From the NCBI GenBank assembly GCA_002478045.1, contig DLLT01000016.1, positions 1 through 64,000 of the forward strand: a stretch of 64,000 nucleotides of DNA, written 5' to 3'. The notes under the pieces were generated by a model that did not search any database, was not told the DNA's origin, and worked only from the letters and a program-made list of their open reading frames with translations. The position numbers and the translations under genes were made by a program. Of this stretch, positions 15,376 through 23,712 are shown piece by piece. The number at the start of each line of letters is the position of its first letter. Within the stretch, counting starts at the first letter, position 1. The stretch is from Porphyromonadaceae bacterium UBA7555 (GTDB lineage Bacteria > Bacteroidota > Bacteroidia > Bacteroidales > Muribaculaceae).

Positions 15376-16032
15376 ATGAAAAAAGACACCCTGATGGTAG
15401 TGAGCGGCGGTATGGATTCCGTCACCATGCTGTGCGAGTACGCAGAGCGCATCGCTATGGCCGTGACCTTTGACTACGGCAGCAACCACAATGTGCGTGA
15501 AATCGAGTGCGCCCGTTTTCAGTGCGCCAAGCTCGATATACCACTGCTGGTCATTCCATTGAAGTTTATCGGCGAGTATTTTGCCAGCTCGCTTCTCTCG
15601 GGGGCCGAAGCCATACCCGCCGGCAATTACGATGACGAAAATATGCGTAGTACCGTTGTGCCCTTCCGCAACGGCATTATGCTTTCGGTGGCCGCCGGAC
15701 TTGCCGAGACGCACCACTTGGCACACGTAATGATGGCCAACCATAGCGGCGACCATGCCATATATCCCGATTGCCGTCCCGCCTTTGTCGAGAATATGTC
15801 GCGCGCCATTGCCGCCGGCACCTATGACGGCATCACCCTGCTGACGCCCTATACGCACCTCACCAAGGGTCAGATAGCCGAGCGCGGCGCCGCCATAGGA
15901 GTGGACTACAGCCACACCTACAGCTGCTATCGCGGCGGCGAGCACCATTGCGGCACTTGTGGCACCTGCCGTGAGCGTCGCGAAGCCTTCCAAGTCGCCG
16001 GTATTCCCGATCCCACCGTCTACGATGCGTAA
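15376..16032 (+). CDS. queC: 7-cyano-7-deazaguanine (preQ0) synthase
   Basis: Converts 7-carboxy-7-deazaguanine to preQ0 using ATP and ammonia; supplies the substrate for QueF encoded just upstream. The 218-residue protein has the PP-loop SGGMDS (residues 10-15) for ATP binding and a C-terminal zinc site of four Cys in CYRGGEHHCGTCGTC. The order queF-queC differs from the more usual queC first, but they are adjacent and co-oriented. Identity is secure. Confidence 0.96.
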   Translation: MKKDTLMVVSGGMDSVTMLCEYAERIAMAVTFDYGSNHNVREIECARFQCAKLDIPLLVIPLKFIGEYFASSLLSGAEAIPAGNYDDENMRSTVVPFRNGIMLSVAAGLAETHHLAHVMMANHSGDHAIYPDCRPAFVENMSRAIAAGTYDGITLLTPYTHLTKGQIAERGAAIGVDYSHTYSCYRGGEHHCGTCGTCRERREAFQVAGIPDPTVYDA

Positions 16033-16162
16033 TGCCTTTGACGATGCGCGAAGCCGGCTCATATTCCGGGATATACAGCAACCGGAGAGCCGCAGCATCT
16101 CGCCTTCGTAAAAGCTGTGCGAAAAAAGTGCGTCCGATAGCCGGAAATTGAGAAAAAAGCGC

Positions 16163-16170
16163 TAACTTTG
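16163..16170 (+). promoter_or_regulatory. -7 promoter box for tRNA-Ser
   Basis: TAACTTTG matches TAnnTTTG, about 38 bp upstream of the tRNA 5' end. Confidence 0.7.
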
Positions 16171-16207
16171 CACACGCAAAACCGCCACAGAGGCGGGAGG
16201 ACCACAC

Positions 16208-16292
16208 GGAGAGATGGCAGAGTGGTCGATTGCGGCGGTCTTGAAAACCGTTGAGGGTCACACCTCCGGGGGTTCGAATCCCTCTCTCTCCG
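16208..16292 (+). tRNA. tRNA-Ser (anticodon TGA)
   Basis: 85-nt cloverleaf: acceptor stem GGAGAGA/TCTCTCC, anticodon loop CTTGAAA with TGA, a long variable arm typical of tRNA-Ser, a T-arm with GTTCGAAT, and discriminator G. CCA is not encoded. It reads UCA and related serine codons. Confidence 0.96.
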
Positions 16293-16336
16293 CAGAAAAG
16301 AGCCTTGGCAGCAAAAGCTGACGAGGCTCTTTTCTG
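16293..16336 (+). terminator. Hairpin terminator after tRNA-Ser
   Basis: A perfect 13-bp stem (CAGAAAAGAGCCT with AGGCTCTTTTCTG) starts at the end of the tRNA. The A- and T-rich stem flanks fit a bidirectional terminator. Confidence 0.8.
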
Positions 16337-16491
16337 TAGGGTGAATGTGAAGTGTCATACTCGTGTGGCGAGGTGTATTGCTCCCATGGTCCGTATTCTT
16401 TCTACTACTCTCGGCATCCCTTCCCATTGCGCCCGGTGTTCTTATGTTTCGCGGCCTGTATACGGGCGTTGCTTCGTTGCGGGGAAATGTT

Positions 16492-16499
16492 TACCTTTG
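16492..16499 (+). promoter_or_regulatory. -7 promoter box for the TIR gene
   Basis: TACCTTTG matches TAnnTTTG, about 97 bp upstream of the preferred ATG at 16597. Confidence 0.6.
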
Positions 16500-16561
16500 T
16501 AGTCGCGAAAGCACCGACGGTAGTCGCAAATGTTCCGTTGGCGACCGCTAATGTGCCGCCA
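16499..16561 (+). repeat. 21-bp imperfect tandem repeat (3 copies) in the TIR gene leader
   Basis: Copies at 16499-16519, 16520-16540 and 16541-16561 share the pattern GTAGTCGCaaa...CCG. It begins at the end of the promoter box, so it would be transcribed as part of the leader. Confidence 0.6.
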
Positions 16562-16596
16562 AGTGCGCGGTGCGGTACTTTTCATTGCCGAATACG

Positions 16597-17583
16597 ATGA
16601 ACGAAACTTACGACATATTCATCAGCTACTCAAGTCGCGACTGTGAGACGGTGTATGCTTACGTGCAGGCGTTCAAGGATGCCGGGTACAGGGTGTGGTA
16701 TGACAGTGAGGGCCTTTATGGCGGGGCTGAGTTCTCCGAAGTAATCGCTCGCGCCATTTGCGCATCGCGCCTCGTTGTGTTCTTCTCATCCGCGAATTCT
16801 AACAAATCCGAATGGACCAAGGGTGAAGTTTCGTTGGCTCTCGGATTTAGGAAACCGATACTGCCTGTGCGCTTGGACGAGTCCGAGTACAATATTGCGT
16901 ATATGCTGATGCTTGTCGGCAGGCAATATGTAGACAGTCTCCAAGGCAAGACACCTGTGTCTACGCAGAAGCTGCTGGAGGCTGTCTCTATTATGCTTGC
17001 CGGCGGTCGGGTTCCGCAGCCTCCGGGTGGGTTTGCTGGCGAGCATAAGCGCAAGTGTCTATGGATTTCGGGTGTGTTGTCTGTGCTTATGGCCTCGGGT
17101 ATGATGTTGTGTAGCGGCGAGTTTCACATAAATATCTCGCTGTCGCTGTTTGTCTCCACGATGGCCGCGGCGGTATGCTTCGCCGCTTCGGCGTATATCA
17201 TTCTGGGCGATAAGAATTGGCGTTATAGGCATTTATCGGTAAATCTTTTTTACCTTGCCGCCACGATTTTTTTTCTGTCTTACGCCGTCTCGGCTTTCGG
17301 GCTTTGTTTTGTCGGGTCCAAGGTCGTGACACTCAATGCCCCCAGTCTGTTAGATGCCGTAATTGCGCTGTTCTCGCTCAATCGTCTTATGGCTTTCAAA
17401 CGCTACGGGTATGTTCTGCTGTGGCTTTGCGCAGCCGCCTTTACCGTAGGTGGTTATATGTGGTTGAGGGTATGGATTGCTCCGGCCGTCATTGCACCGG
17501 CGGCATGCGTGTGTATGCTGGCGCTGACCGCCATTCTCAAGCGTCGTCACTCTGGCCGTTCGTTCTGGGAGTGTATGTCTTAG
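16597..17583 (+). CDS. TIR-domain protein with C-terminal multi-pass membrane domain
   Basis: A 328-residue protein. Residues 1-135 form a TIR domain: YDIFISYSSRD strand A, the loop VWYDSEGLYGG, and W73-T-K-G-E77, placing a Glu where bacterial TIR enzymes have the catalytic residue for NAD+ cleavage. After a Pro/Gly linker (139-147), about six hydrophobic helices span residues 155-315. TIR proteins in bacteria commonly act in anti-phage defence by depleting or remodelling NAD+; a membrane-bound form could also depolarise the membrane. It is the only gene between tRNA-Ser and tRNA-Lys, with no visible sensor, cyclase or Sir2 partner. ATG at 16597 is preferred over GTG at 16570. Confidence 0.88.
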   Translation: MNETYDIFISYSSRDCETVYAYVQAFKDAGYRVWYDSEGLYGGAEFSEVIARAICASRLVVFFSSANSNKSEWTKGEVSLALGFRKPILPVRLDESEYNIAYMLMLVGRQYVDSLQGKTPVSTQKLLEAVSIMLAGGRVPQPPGGFAGEHKRKCLWISGVLSVLMASGMMLCSGEFHINISLSLFVSTMAAAVCFAASAYIILGDKNWRYRHLSVNLFYLAATIFFLSYAVSAFGLCFVGSKVVTLNAPSLLDAVIALFSLNRLMAFKRYGYVLLWLCAAAFTVGGYMWLRVWIAPAVIAPAACVCMLALTAILKRRHSGRSFWECMS

Positions 17584-17633
17584 CCGCCGATTTGCAGAGC
17601 AATAAGGTCGCCGCCCCAATTATCGGGCATAAA

Positions 17634-17664
17634 AAAGAGCCGAAACCGAAGGTCTTGGCTCTTT
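17634..17664 (-). terminator. Hairpin terminator after tRNA-Lys
   Basis: An 8-bp stem (AAAGAGCC with GGCTCTTT) followed on the minus strand by a run of T. It shares its core with the hairpin after tRNA-Ser. Confidence 0.8.
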
Positions 17665-17667
17665 GGG

Positions 17668-17740
17668 TGATCCGCCTGGGGTTCGAACCCAGGACCCCAA
17701 CATTAAAAGTGTTGTGCTCTACCAACTGAGCTAGCGAATC
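17668..17740 (-). tRNA. tRNA-Lys (anticodon TTT)
   Basis: 73-nt cloverleaf on the minus strand: acceptor GATTCGC/GCGGATC, D-arm with AGCTCAGTTGGTAGAGC, anticodon loop CTTTTAA giving TTT, T-arm with GGTTCGAACCC, discriminator A. CCA is not encoded. Confidence 0.96.
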
Positions 17741-17788
17741 TTGCTATGGAGACATCGCCGCGGGCGATGTTGTCCCTCAAAAGCGTTG

Positions 17789-17796
17789 CAAAGGTA
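17789..17796 (-). promoter_or_regulatory. -7 promoter box for tRNA-Lys
   Basis: Minus strand TACCTTTG matches TAnnTTTG, about 50 bp upstream of the tRNA 5' end. Confidence 0.65.
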
Positions 17797-17856
17797 CGAT
17801 GTTTTTTTGGAACGGCCAAATTTTTGGCCAAATTTCACCGAAAAAATTTTTTGTGG

Positions 17857-17864
17857 TAAATTTG
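17857..17864 (+). promoter_or_regulatory. -7 promoter box for the HEAT-like gene
   Basis: TAAATTTG matches TAnnTTTG, leaving a leader of about 120 nt to the ATG at 17992. Confidence 0.6.
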
Positions 17865-17991
17865 CGGACGGATAAAACGTATGCTCATACGATGCGAGCT
17901 GATGTCGATATAGGCCTGTCTTTGGATGGTACGGCATCGCGCCGTTTAGTCGCGAGTGATATGTATCAGATTAAGTATTAAAGCGATAAGT

Positions 17992-18564
17992 ATGATTTTT
18001 GATAAGAACGACCCGGAATTCGGCGATATGCAGAATGTGAAGCGGCGTATGTTTGCGCTGCGCAACGGTGTGGTGGCCGAGGCATTGCGTTGCGGCGGCT
18101 GCCCGTATCGAATAGTATTCGGGCTGACGTTGCCGCAGTTGGACGAGATTGCTGCCGTGACGCCGCATACGGTGACATTGGCGCAGATGTTGTGGGACAA
18201 TGATAGCACGCGCGAGAGCCGCCTTCTGGCGCCGATGATACTGCCGCGTGAGGATATGACCATCGACCGTGCGCGTCTATGGCTTGGCCAATGTCGGGAT
18301 ACCGAGGATGTGGACATCCTGTGCCATCGTCAGCTGAGGCATCAGCTGTGGGCGACGGCGTTGGTGGATGAGTTGAGCGTGCGCGAGGATTCCGACTTGT
18401 TGCGCTATGCGGCTGTGCGCCTGGCTTTTAATCTTGTGCATAAAGACGCTGCTATGGGACTGCGTGTGGCTTTGGCCGAGGCGGAGCGTGACTGTCCGCT
18501 TACACGACATGTGGCGTCAATGCTGGCCGAGGAAGCGCGTTATGTGCTCGATCCCGAGGAGTGA
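17992..18564 (+). CDS. HEAT-like all-helical protein, possibly AlkD-related
   Basis: A 190-residue soluble, helical protein. Segments such as LAQMLWDNDSTRESRLLAPMILPREDMTIDRA resemble the helical repeats of AlkD-type DNA alkylation-repair glycosylases and the small Bacteroidota proteins related to them. The W-x-DNDSTRESRLLA pattern is the best link, but I cannot confirm the catalytic Trp/Asp/Arg set of true AlkD. The preferred ATG at 17992 starts MIFDKNDPEFG; the frame is open upstream to 17956. Treat as a conserved protein of unknown function with a possible DNA-binding fold. Confidence 0.65.
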   Translation: MIFDKNDPEFGDMQNVKRRMFALRNGVVAEALRCGGCPYRIVFGLTLPQLDEIAAVTPHTVTLAQMLWDNDSTRESRLLAPMILPREDMTIDRARLWLGQCRDTEDVDILCHRQLRHQLWATALVDELSVREDSDLLRYAAVRLAFNLVHKDAAMGLRVALAEAERDCPLTRHVASMLAEEARYVLDPEE

Positions 18565-18612
18565 GCCGCTTAGGACCCGAATGATGGGCGAATTTTAATC
18601 GCCGGGATGTGT

Positions 18613-18658
18613 TGCGGCGCCATAGGCAGGGGTGAAGATGTCTGCCTGTGACGCCGCA
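18613..18658. terminator. Hairpin between converging genes
   Basis: Two stacked stems, TGCGGCG with CGCCGCA and CATAGGCAG with CTGCCTGTG (one G-U pair), around a loop of about 12 nt. It sits between the stops of the HEAT-like gene and the EamA gene and could serve both. Confidence 0.65.
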
Positions 18659-18675
18659 GCGTATTCGGTGTGGAA

Positions 18676-19623
18676 TCAGTTGGGGCGGCGGTTGAGTTTT
18701 TCGCCTATCCAGAGGCCGCCGATGACCAGTGCGCATCCGATGATGCCGATGGCTGTGATAGGCTCGTCTACGATGAAGTATGATGCGACCATAGTGACAA
18801 CGGCTTGCAAGTACATATAGTTGTTGGCTGTGACGGCGCCGAGATGGCGTATGCACAGCGACCACAGTAGGTAGGCCACGGCCGAGCATCCTACGCTGAG
18901 GAATAGCAGATTGAGAAGTATATCTCCGTCTGTAAGCAGCGTCAACGGGTTGTGCAAATGTGGCTCAATAAGGAGGAAGGGTAGGGCGGTGACCACGCCG
19001 TAGAAGAATGTCTTGCGTGTGATGTACCAAACGTCATAGTTGGCGCTGAGACCGCGCAGGACGATACTATATACAGCCCAAGAGAATGCGGCAGCGATGC
19101 TTAGGGCGTCACCCAACAATGGGCTGCTTGCTGTTTGGGCATCTGACGACGAAGAATTGAAAATAACGCAGGCGGCGCCGATGAAAGCGATGAAACTGCC
19201 CAGTACCATGCCTCGGCCCGGCTTCTCGGTTTTGTAGATGAATGCCAGTAGGAATATGGTAATGAGCGGCGACAGGGATGTCAGCAGCGAGACGTTGGTG
19301 GTGAAGGTGTATTCCAGCGCTGTATTCTCGGCGATGAAGTATATCGAGCCGGCGCTGAGCCCACAGAGTAGGAAACGCCATTCGTCGCGCCACGAGTACG
19401 AGCGGAAGCGCTTGTGGCTGATGAGCAGAATCATCAGGTAGGCAATTGCGAAGCGGTAGACGTAGATTTCTACCGGACCCATTTGGTGTAGTATCAGGAC
19501 TTTTGTGGACACGAAAGACACGCCCCACATCAGTACGAATATGAGTGCGGCGATATGTACCAGCCATAGGGCGGGGCTGTGCGAGGCACGTCCGGAAGGT
19601 GCACTGTCTGATTTCAGTGTCAT
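18676..19623 (-). CDS. EamA/DMT-family permease
   Basis: A 315-residue inner-membrane protein with about ten hydrophobic helices in two EamA repeats, the arrangement of the drug/metabolite transporter superfamily (RhaT, YdcZ and similar). The first repeat opens with IFVLMWGVSFVSTKVLI and the second with FSWAVYSIVLRGL. Substrates in this family range from amino acids to drugs and cannot be told here. The ATG at 19623 (MTLKSDSAP) lies about 94 bp behind a promoter; the upstream open frame is not membrane-like. Confidence 0.88.
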   Translation of the reverse strand: MTLKSDSAPSGRASHSPALWLVHIAALIFVLMWGVSFVSTKVLILHQMGPVEIYVYRFAIAYLMILLISHKRFRSYSWRDEWRFLLCGLSAGSIYFIAENTALEYTFTTNVSLLTSLSPLITIFLLAFIYKTEKPGRGMVLGSFIAFIGAACVIFNSSSSDAQTASSPLLGDALSIAAAFSWAVYSIVLRGLSANYDVWYITRKTFFYGVVTALPFLLIEPHLHNPLTLLTDGDILLNLLFLSVGCSAVAYLLWSLCIRHLGAVTANNYMYLQAVVTMVASYFIVDEPITAIGIIGCALVIGGLWIGEKLNRRPN

Positions 19624-19716
19624 GCTTTTATGGGTCTTTTGGGCGTTTCTATTATAGGGTTGTGGTCGTTTTGCAGCGGCTGCCGGTAGTCGGCGGCTGC
19701 CGATTGTTATTATGTG

Positions 19717-19724
19717 CAAAATTA
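19717..19724 (-). promoter_or_regulatory. -7 promoter box for the EamA gene
   Basis: Minus strand TAATTTTG matches TAnnTTTG; it lies about 45 bp from the divergent promoter of the OmpA gene. Confidence 0.6.
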
Positions 19725-19768
19725 GCAAATATTCCTGAGGATAGCATCGTGTATTGCCGAAAAAACGC

Positions 19769-19776
19769 TAATTTTG
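19769..19776 (+). promoter_or_regulatory. -7 promoter box for the OmpA-family gene
   Basis: TAATTTTG matches TAnnTTTG, about 87 bp before the ATG at 19863. Confidence 0.65.
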
Positions 19777-19862
19777 TATTTGAGTATAGCCGCGAGGCTT
19801 CGCAGTTTATACTAATGTATTTGAGATATATAAGTTTAATCAATATAACGAAAACGTTAATT

Positions 19863-20567
19863 ATGAAAACATTACGTTACTTAGGTATGGCGGCTTTAGC
19901 AGGCGCGCTGCTTGTAGGTGAAACAGCATGTAACTCCATGACCAATACTGGCAAAGGAGCTCTTATCGGTGGTGGCGGCGGTGCAGCCGTAGGCGCCGGT
20001 ATCGGTGCACTCATCGGCGGAGGCAAGGGCGCCGGCATCGGTAGCGCCATAGGTGCAGCCGTTGGTGCAGGCGCAGGCGCACTCATCGGCAATAAGATGG
20101 ATAAACAGCAGAAGCAGCTTGAGGAACAATTGGCCAATCAGGCTAAGGTAGAACAGACTACCGACCAGAATGGACTGCAAGCCATCAAGGTTACGTTTGA
20201 CGGCGGTATCCTTTTTCAGACAGGCAAGTATACGCTCAATGCTCAGGCCAAGAACGACCTCACCGGTTTTGCCACCAACCTCAACAGCAACCCCGGCACC
20301 AATGTACAGATCTATGGATTTACTGACAATACCGGCAGCTTCGAGGTCAATCAAAAGCTTTCGGGTCAGCGTGCCAATGCCGTGCGCAACTATCTTATCA
20401 ATAGTGGTGTAGATGCTAGTCGTCTCTCGGCTCAGGGCCGTCCCATGCAGGACTATGTAGCATCCAATGACACTCCCGAAGGTCGCGCCATGAATCGTCG
20501 TGTCGAAATCTATATCACCGCCAGCCAAGAAATGATTCAGCAGGCCGAAGCCGGAACACTCAAATAA
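19863..20567 (+). CDS. OmpA-family lipoprotein with glycine-zipper segment (YiaD type)
   Basis: A 234-residue outer-membrane protein. The signal peptide ends near Cys23 (VGETAC), a slightly unusual lipobox because Glu is at -3. Residues 30-78 are a glycine zipper with repeated GxGIGALIGGG patterns, which can insert in membranes. Residues 110-225 are the OmpA C-terminal peptidoglycan-binding domain with the conserved NQKLSGQRANAVRNYL and NRRVEIYI stretches and the Asp/Arg pair that binds diaminopimelate. It likely links the outer membrane to the cell wall. Its own promoter and terminator make it a single-gene unit. Confidence 0.93.
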   Translation: MKTLRYLGMAALAGALLVGETACNSMTNTGKGALIGGGGGAAVGAGIGALIGGGKGAGIGSAIGAAVGAGAGALIGNKMDKQQKQLEEQLANQAKVEQTTDQNGLQAIKVTFDGGILFQTGKYTLNAQAKNDLTGFATNLNSNPGTNVQIYGFTDNTGSFEVNQKLSGQRANAVRNYLINSGVDASRLSAQGRPMQDYVASNDTPEGRAMNRRVEIYITASQEMIQQAEAGTLK

Positions 20568-20646
20568 TACGTCCTTAGATCGACAGAGCGCCTTGCACAT
20601 CTTTGGCGCGATGGGCTTTTAGGCCAAAGGCAAAAACAAATTATAC

Positions 20647-20689
20647 CGCGAGTGACGTCATCTTCGGGTGATGTCATTCGCGCTTTTTA
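20647..20689 (+). terminator. Terminator after the OmpA-family gene
   Basis: A 13-bp stem (GCGAGTGACGTCA with TGATGTCATTCGC, with G-U pairs) closed by a short loop and followed by CTTTTTAA. Confidence 0.85.
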
Positions 20690-21470
20690 ATCCCATTTGT
20701 ACCCTCGGAATTGCCAAAATCCGTGTAACCATACAAACGAAATCATGAGCAAAATCTCGGTCGAAAAGTCAAGTCAAATTCAATAGAGAACAGGCACGCG
20801 AAATAACACACATAAACAACTGTGAAAGTGTGTGTTATCAAGACGGCGAAATATCCATCCAAACTCCGAGCAACAAACCGGTAACACTCCTCTAACAAGG
20901 CTCTAACAAGCAGCTAACAACACTATAAGAAAGATATAAAGTAAGAAAGTAAGAATTATATTTAAGAGAGAGTATTGAGAGAAAAATTTTTAATGTCTCG
21001 CTGACGCTCGGCCGCGCGCGCTCGACAACGGAGATTGATACCGCTAATGAATACGGCTGCCGCCCCAAAAATAGTCTCGGACATCGGGCTGAAAAGCACC
21101 AAATGCCGAGAAAGATCCATTGGCTGCCACATTCACAAAAAAGCCGCCGGCATTTCGACCCTCGTTGCAATAATACCCATACGCTCGGTGCAAATTATAG
21201 GGAGGAAAAGGGCGGGGGCTCCGCGAAAACGCCGACAGCCACCACGTCCACCATTCCCCGCAGATTTTCACGGAAACCCTACGAAATCTCCTAAGAGTCC
21301 AAAGGGTCCAAGAGACTCGAAAGACCCAAAGAACCCCTAAAAACACTTTCGAGAAGCAAACCCTCGCCAAAAGCGGGTGCATCTTGTCTTTTGGCGGTCA
21401 TTGTACGTCATTCGACATTCAAAAGGCCGTTTTTTTTGCTTAAAATAGTCTGTATAAGAAAAAAAATGGT
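20690..21470. other. Long non-coding gap between the OmpA and DUF349 genes
   Basis: No convincing gene. The short open frames here have no family resemblance and no start-site support. Visible elements are a 10-bp inverted repeat ATAACACACA/TGTGTGTTAT (20803-20812 and 20829-20838), short CTAACAA direct repeats around 20890-20925, an A/T-rich stretch near 20925-20995, and the 9-bp array at 21289-21342. A structured RNA is possible but no known class was recognised. Confidence 0.5.
21289..21342. repeat. Degenerate 9-bp tandem array, family B (6 units)
   Basis: Six in-register 9-bp units related to TCCTTAAAG, for example TCCTAAGAG, TCCAAAGGG, TCCAAGAGA and CCCAAAGAA. It lies upstream of the DUF349 gene and its promoter. 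Confidence 0.7.
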
Positions 21471-21478
21471 TAATTTTG
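21471..21478 (+). promoter_or_regulatory. -7 promoter box for the DUF349 gene
   Basis: TAATTTTG matches TAnnTTTG. The leader to the ATG at 21571 contains a small GC hairpin around 21523-21547. Confidence 0.6.
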
Positions 21479-21570
21479 GGGTGTGCAAATGCACGTAATA
21501 TTTACAAACCATAATTTTATCCGGGGTTCGGGTCTAACCCGACCCTCCCAAAAACCTATAATTTTAATAT

Positions 21571-23505
21571 ATGGAAAAGTGTGACGATCCCGTTGGCGCG
21601 GCCTCCCAAGCCCAAGACCAATCCCTACCAACCTCCGAAGGCATCAAAGAAACGACAGCGCCCGAGCCTGAGTCCCAAGAGTTGGCTCCGGCTGCCCCGA
21701 CTGAAGATGCCGAGCAAGGAGCTACAGCTTACCAGAATCAGGATGCCGAAGCGCAGCCTGCCGACTTGGCCGCTGCCGAGCCGGAACATCCACGTCACAC
21801 CTTGCCGGATACCGTCGAGGGCGTCATCGAAGCTCTGCAAGCACTTGCCGACGGACCTGCTGCCGAGATTTCGCGCGACGTTGTATCACGACTGCGTTTG
21901 CAGGCTTCCACGCTGCGCAACAAGCATATAGAAGAGCTTCGCACAGCATGGGTCGCCGAGGGCAATGCCCCCGAGGGCTTCGCCGCGCCCGAAGACGATA
22001 CCGAGAGCCGCATCTCCGCGCTTGTCGAAACCATACGCATCAAGAAAAACGAGTATTTGGCTCAGCAAGAGGCCGTTCGCTTGGCCAATCTTGAGCGCAA
22101 AAACGATATTATCGAAAAAATAAATGCACTGGCCGACGATACGGACAACGTAGGCCGTAACTTCCCGGCTTACCGCGAGTTGCAAGATGCCTTTAACGCC
22201 ATAGGCGATGTGCCGCCGACCGAGGAGACCGCCGTATGGAAACGTTTCCAGGAAGCTCGCGAAAGATACAGCGACAACCTGAAAATCAATAAGGAATTAC
22301 GTGACTACGACTTCAAGAAAAACCTTGAGTCCAAGGAGTTGCTGATAAAAGAAGCCGAGGCGTTGGCCGATGAAAAGGATATCATCATCGCCTTTAAGCG
22401 TGTACAAGAGCTCCATAACAAATGGCGCGAGATAGGTCCCGTGGCCAAGGAGCTTCGCGAAGACATCTGGGCCAAATTCAAGGACGCCTGCGCCGTGGTC
22501 AATAAGCGCTATCAGGCATTCTTCGAAGAACGCAAGGCACGCGAGGCCGAGAACGAAGCCGGCAAGACGGCCTTGTGCGAACGCATCGAAGCCCTCGATT
22601 TCGAGGCTTTGAAGACCTTCCCCGCATGGGAGGATATGACTAAGCAGATACTTGAGGCTCAGGAAGAATGGAAGAAACTCGGATATGCCTCACGTAAGGT
22701 CAACAATGCGCTTTTCAACCGCTTCCGTGCCACATGCGACAAATTCTTCGAGGCCAAAGCTGCATTCTTCCGCAAAATTAAGGAAGAAATGGCCGCCAAC
22801 TTGGCGCGCAAAATCGCTTTGGCCGAGGAAGCCGAAGCCCTGAGCACCAGCACCGATTGGCGCAAAACCACTGATCGCCTCGTCGAAATGCAGAAGGAAT
22901 GGAAGACTATCGGCTCGGTGCCCAAAAAACAGAGCGACACCGTCTGGACACGCTTCCAGAAGGCCTGCGATGCTTTCTTTGCAAACAAGAAAGCGACCTC
23001 CAAGGGTACGCGTCAGACCGAGTTGGCCAATCTGCAAGCCAAACGCGATCTCATCAAACGGCTGGACGAAATCACCGCAGAGACACCCAAAGACGATGCG
23101 CGCAAGCTGATCGCCGACCTGCAAGAGCAATGGAAGGGCATCGGGCACGTGCCTTTCAAGGATAAAGATGCGGTATACGATGCTTTCCGCAAGCGCATAG
23201 ACGAAGTGCGCCAGCAATTTGACCTGCGCCAGAGCCGCGAACGTATGGAGCGTTTCAATAGCAATCTGTCCGAGATAGCCGGCGATAAAGACCGACTGGG
23301 ACGCGAACGCGAGCGTATGGCTCGTGCTTTGGATGCACGTCGCCAGGAGCTGCGTACATATGCCAATAACCTCGGATTTCTGTCCTCCAAGAGCAAAAGC
23401 GGCGACTCGCTGGTGCGCGAAATGGAGGGCAAGATGCGCCGCCTCGAAGCCGAGATTGCGGACATTGAGCAGCGTATGCGTCTGGTAGACGACAAGCTGT
23501 CGTAA
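21571..23505 (+). CDS. DUF349 repeat coiled-coil protein
   Basis: A 644-residue, highly charged helical protein. Residues 1-75 are acidic and low in complexity. From about residue 160 onward there are repeated DUF349 units of roughly 70 residues, recognisable by recurring W(K/R)xIG or WK(K/T)xG cores: KWREIGPVAKE, EWKKLGYASRK, EWKTIGSVPKK and QWKGIGHVPFK. The last 100 residues form a coiled coil. DUF349 proteins are conserved in Bacteroidota and Actinobacteria; their molecular role is not firmly known. The gene has its own promoter and is followed by a hairpin. Confidence 0.9.
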   Translation: MEKCDDPVGAASQAQDQSLPTSEGIKETTAPEPESQELAPAAPTEDAEQGATAYQNQDAEAQPADLAAAEPEHPRHTLPDTVEGVIEALQALADGPAAEISRDVVSRLRLQASTLRNKHIEELRTAWVAEGNAPEGFAAPEDDTESRISALVETIRIKKNEYLAQQEAVRLANLERKNDIIEKINALADDTDNVGRNFPAYRELQDAFNAIGDVPPTEETAVWKRFQEARERYSDNLKINKELRDYDFKKNLESKELLIKEAEALADEKDIIIAFKRVQELHNKWREIGPVAKELREDIWAKFKDACAVVNKRYQAFFEERKAREAENEAGKTALCERIEALDFEALKTFPAWEDMTKQILEAQEEWKKLGYASRKVNNALFNRFRATCDKFFEAKAAFFRKIKEEMAANLARKIALAEEAEALSTSTDWRKTTDRLVEMQKEWKTIGSVPKKQSDTVWTRFQKACDAFFANKKATSKGTRQTELANLQAKRDLIKRLDEITAETPKDDARKLIADLQEQWKGIGHVPFKDKDAVYDAFRKRIDEVRQQFDLRQSRERMERFNSNLSEIAGDKDRLGRERERMARALDARRQELRTYANNLGFLSSKSKSGDSLVREMEGKMRRLEAEIADIEQRMRLVDDKLS

Positions 23506-23515
23506 CTAACGGATA

Positions 23516-23554
23516 CACTTCCGGGCGGCATTCCTGCCGTGCTGCCCGGAAGTG
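23516..23554 (+). terminator. Hairpin after the DUF349 gene
   Basis: A perfect 11-bp stem, CACTTCCGGGC with GCCCGGAAGTG. There is no proper T-run after it, so it may slow or stabilise rather than strictly terminate. Confidence 0.6.
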
Positions 23555-23653
23555 CTCGTCTCCGGATGGGCGATACTTGCTATGACCGAACCTGTGGTTG
23601 CAGGCGCCGGATAAATAGATAACTAGTACAAAGATTAACCAAACAAATAAAAA

Positions 23654-23710
23654 ATGGATTATGCAATTAATAAATTGCAAAGCCTATGTGTAAAACGGAT
23701 AGATTACTAA
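23654..23710 (+). CDS. Possible 18-codon leader peptide before the sugar-phosphate transferase
   Basis: An ATG at 23654 opens an 18-codon frame (MDYAINKLQS...) that stops with TAA at 23708-23710, two bases before the ATG at 23713 of the next gene. A 7-bp inverted repeat, TGCAATT/AATTGCA at 23662-23679, lies inside it. This layout fits translational coupling, but the frame is short enough to be chance. Confidence 0.3.
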   Translation: MDYAINKLQSLCVKRIDY

Positions 23711-23712
23711 GT

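Noticed and set aside
16597..17583. Thoeris or CBASS operon
   Set aside because: No ThsA, cyclase, SAVED, STING or Sir2 gene is adjacent to the TIR gene.
16293..17664. Integrated element between tRNA-Ser and tRNA-Lys
   Set aside because: No integrase and no duplicated tRNA 3' end was found; the shared AAAGAGCC words belong to the tRNA terminators. Cargo exchange remains possible and is listed as a finding for the TIR gene only.
21044..21382. Minus-strand frame of 112 codons in the 1-kb gap
   Set aside because: Its Trp/Arg/Phe-rich composition is not like a real protein and it runs through the 9-bp array; no promoter or start context supports it.
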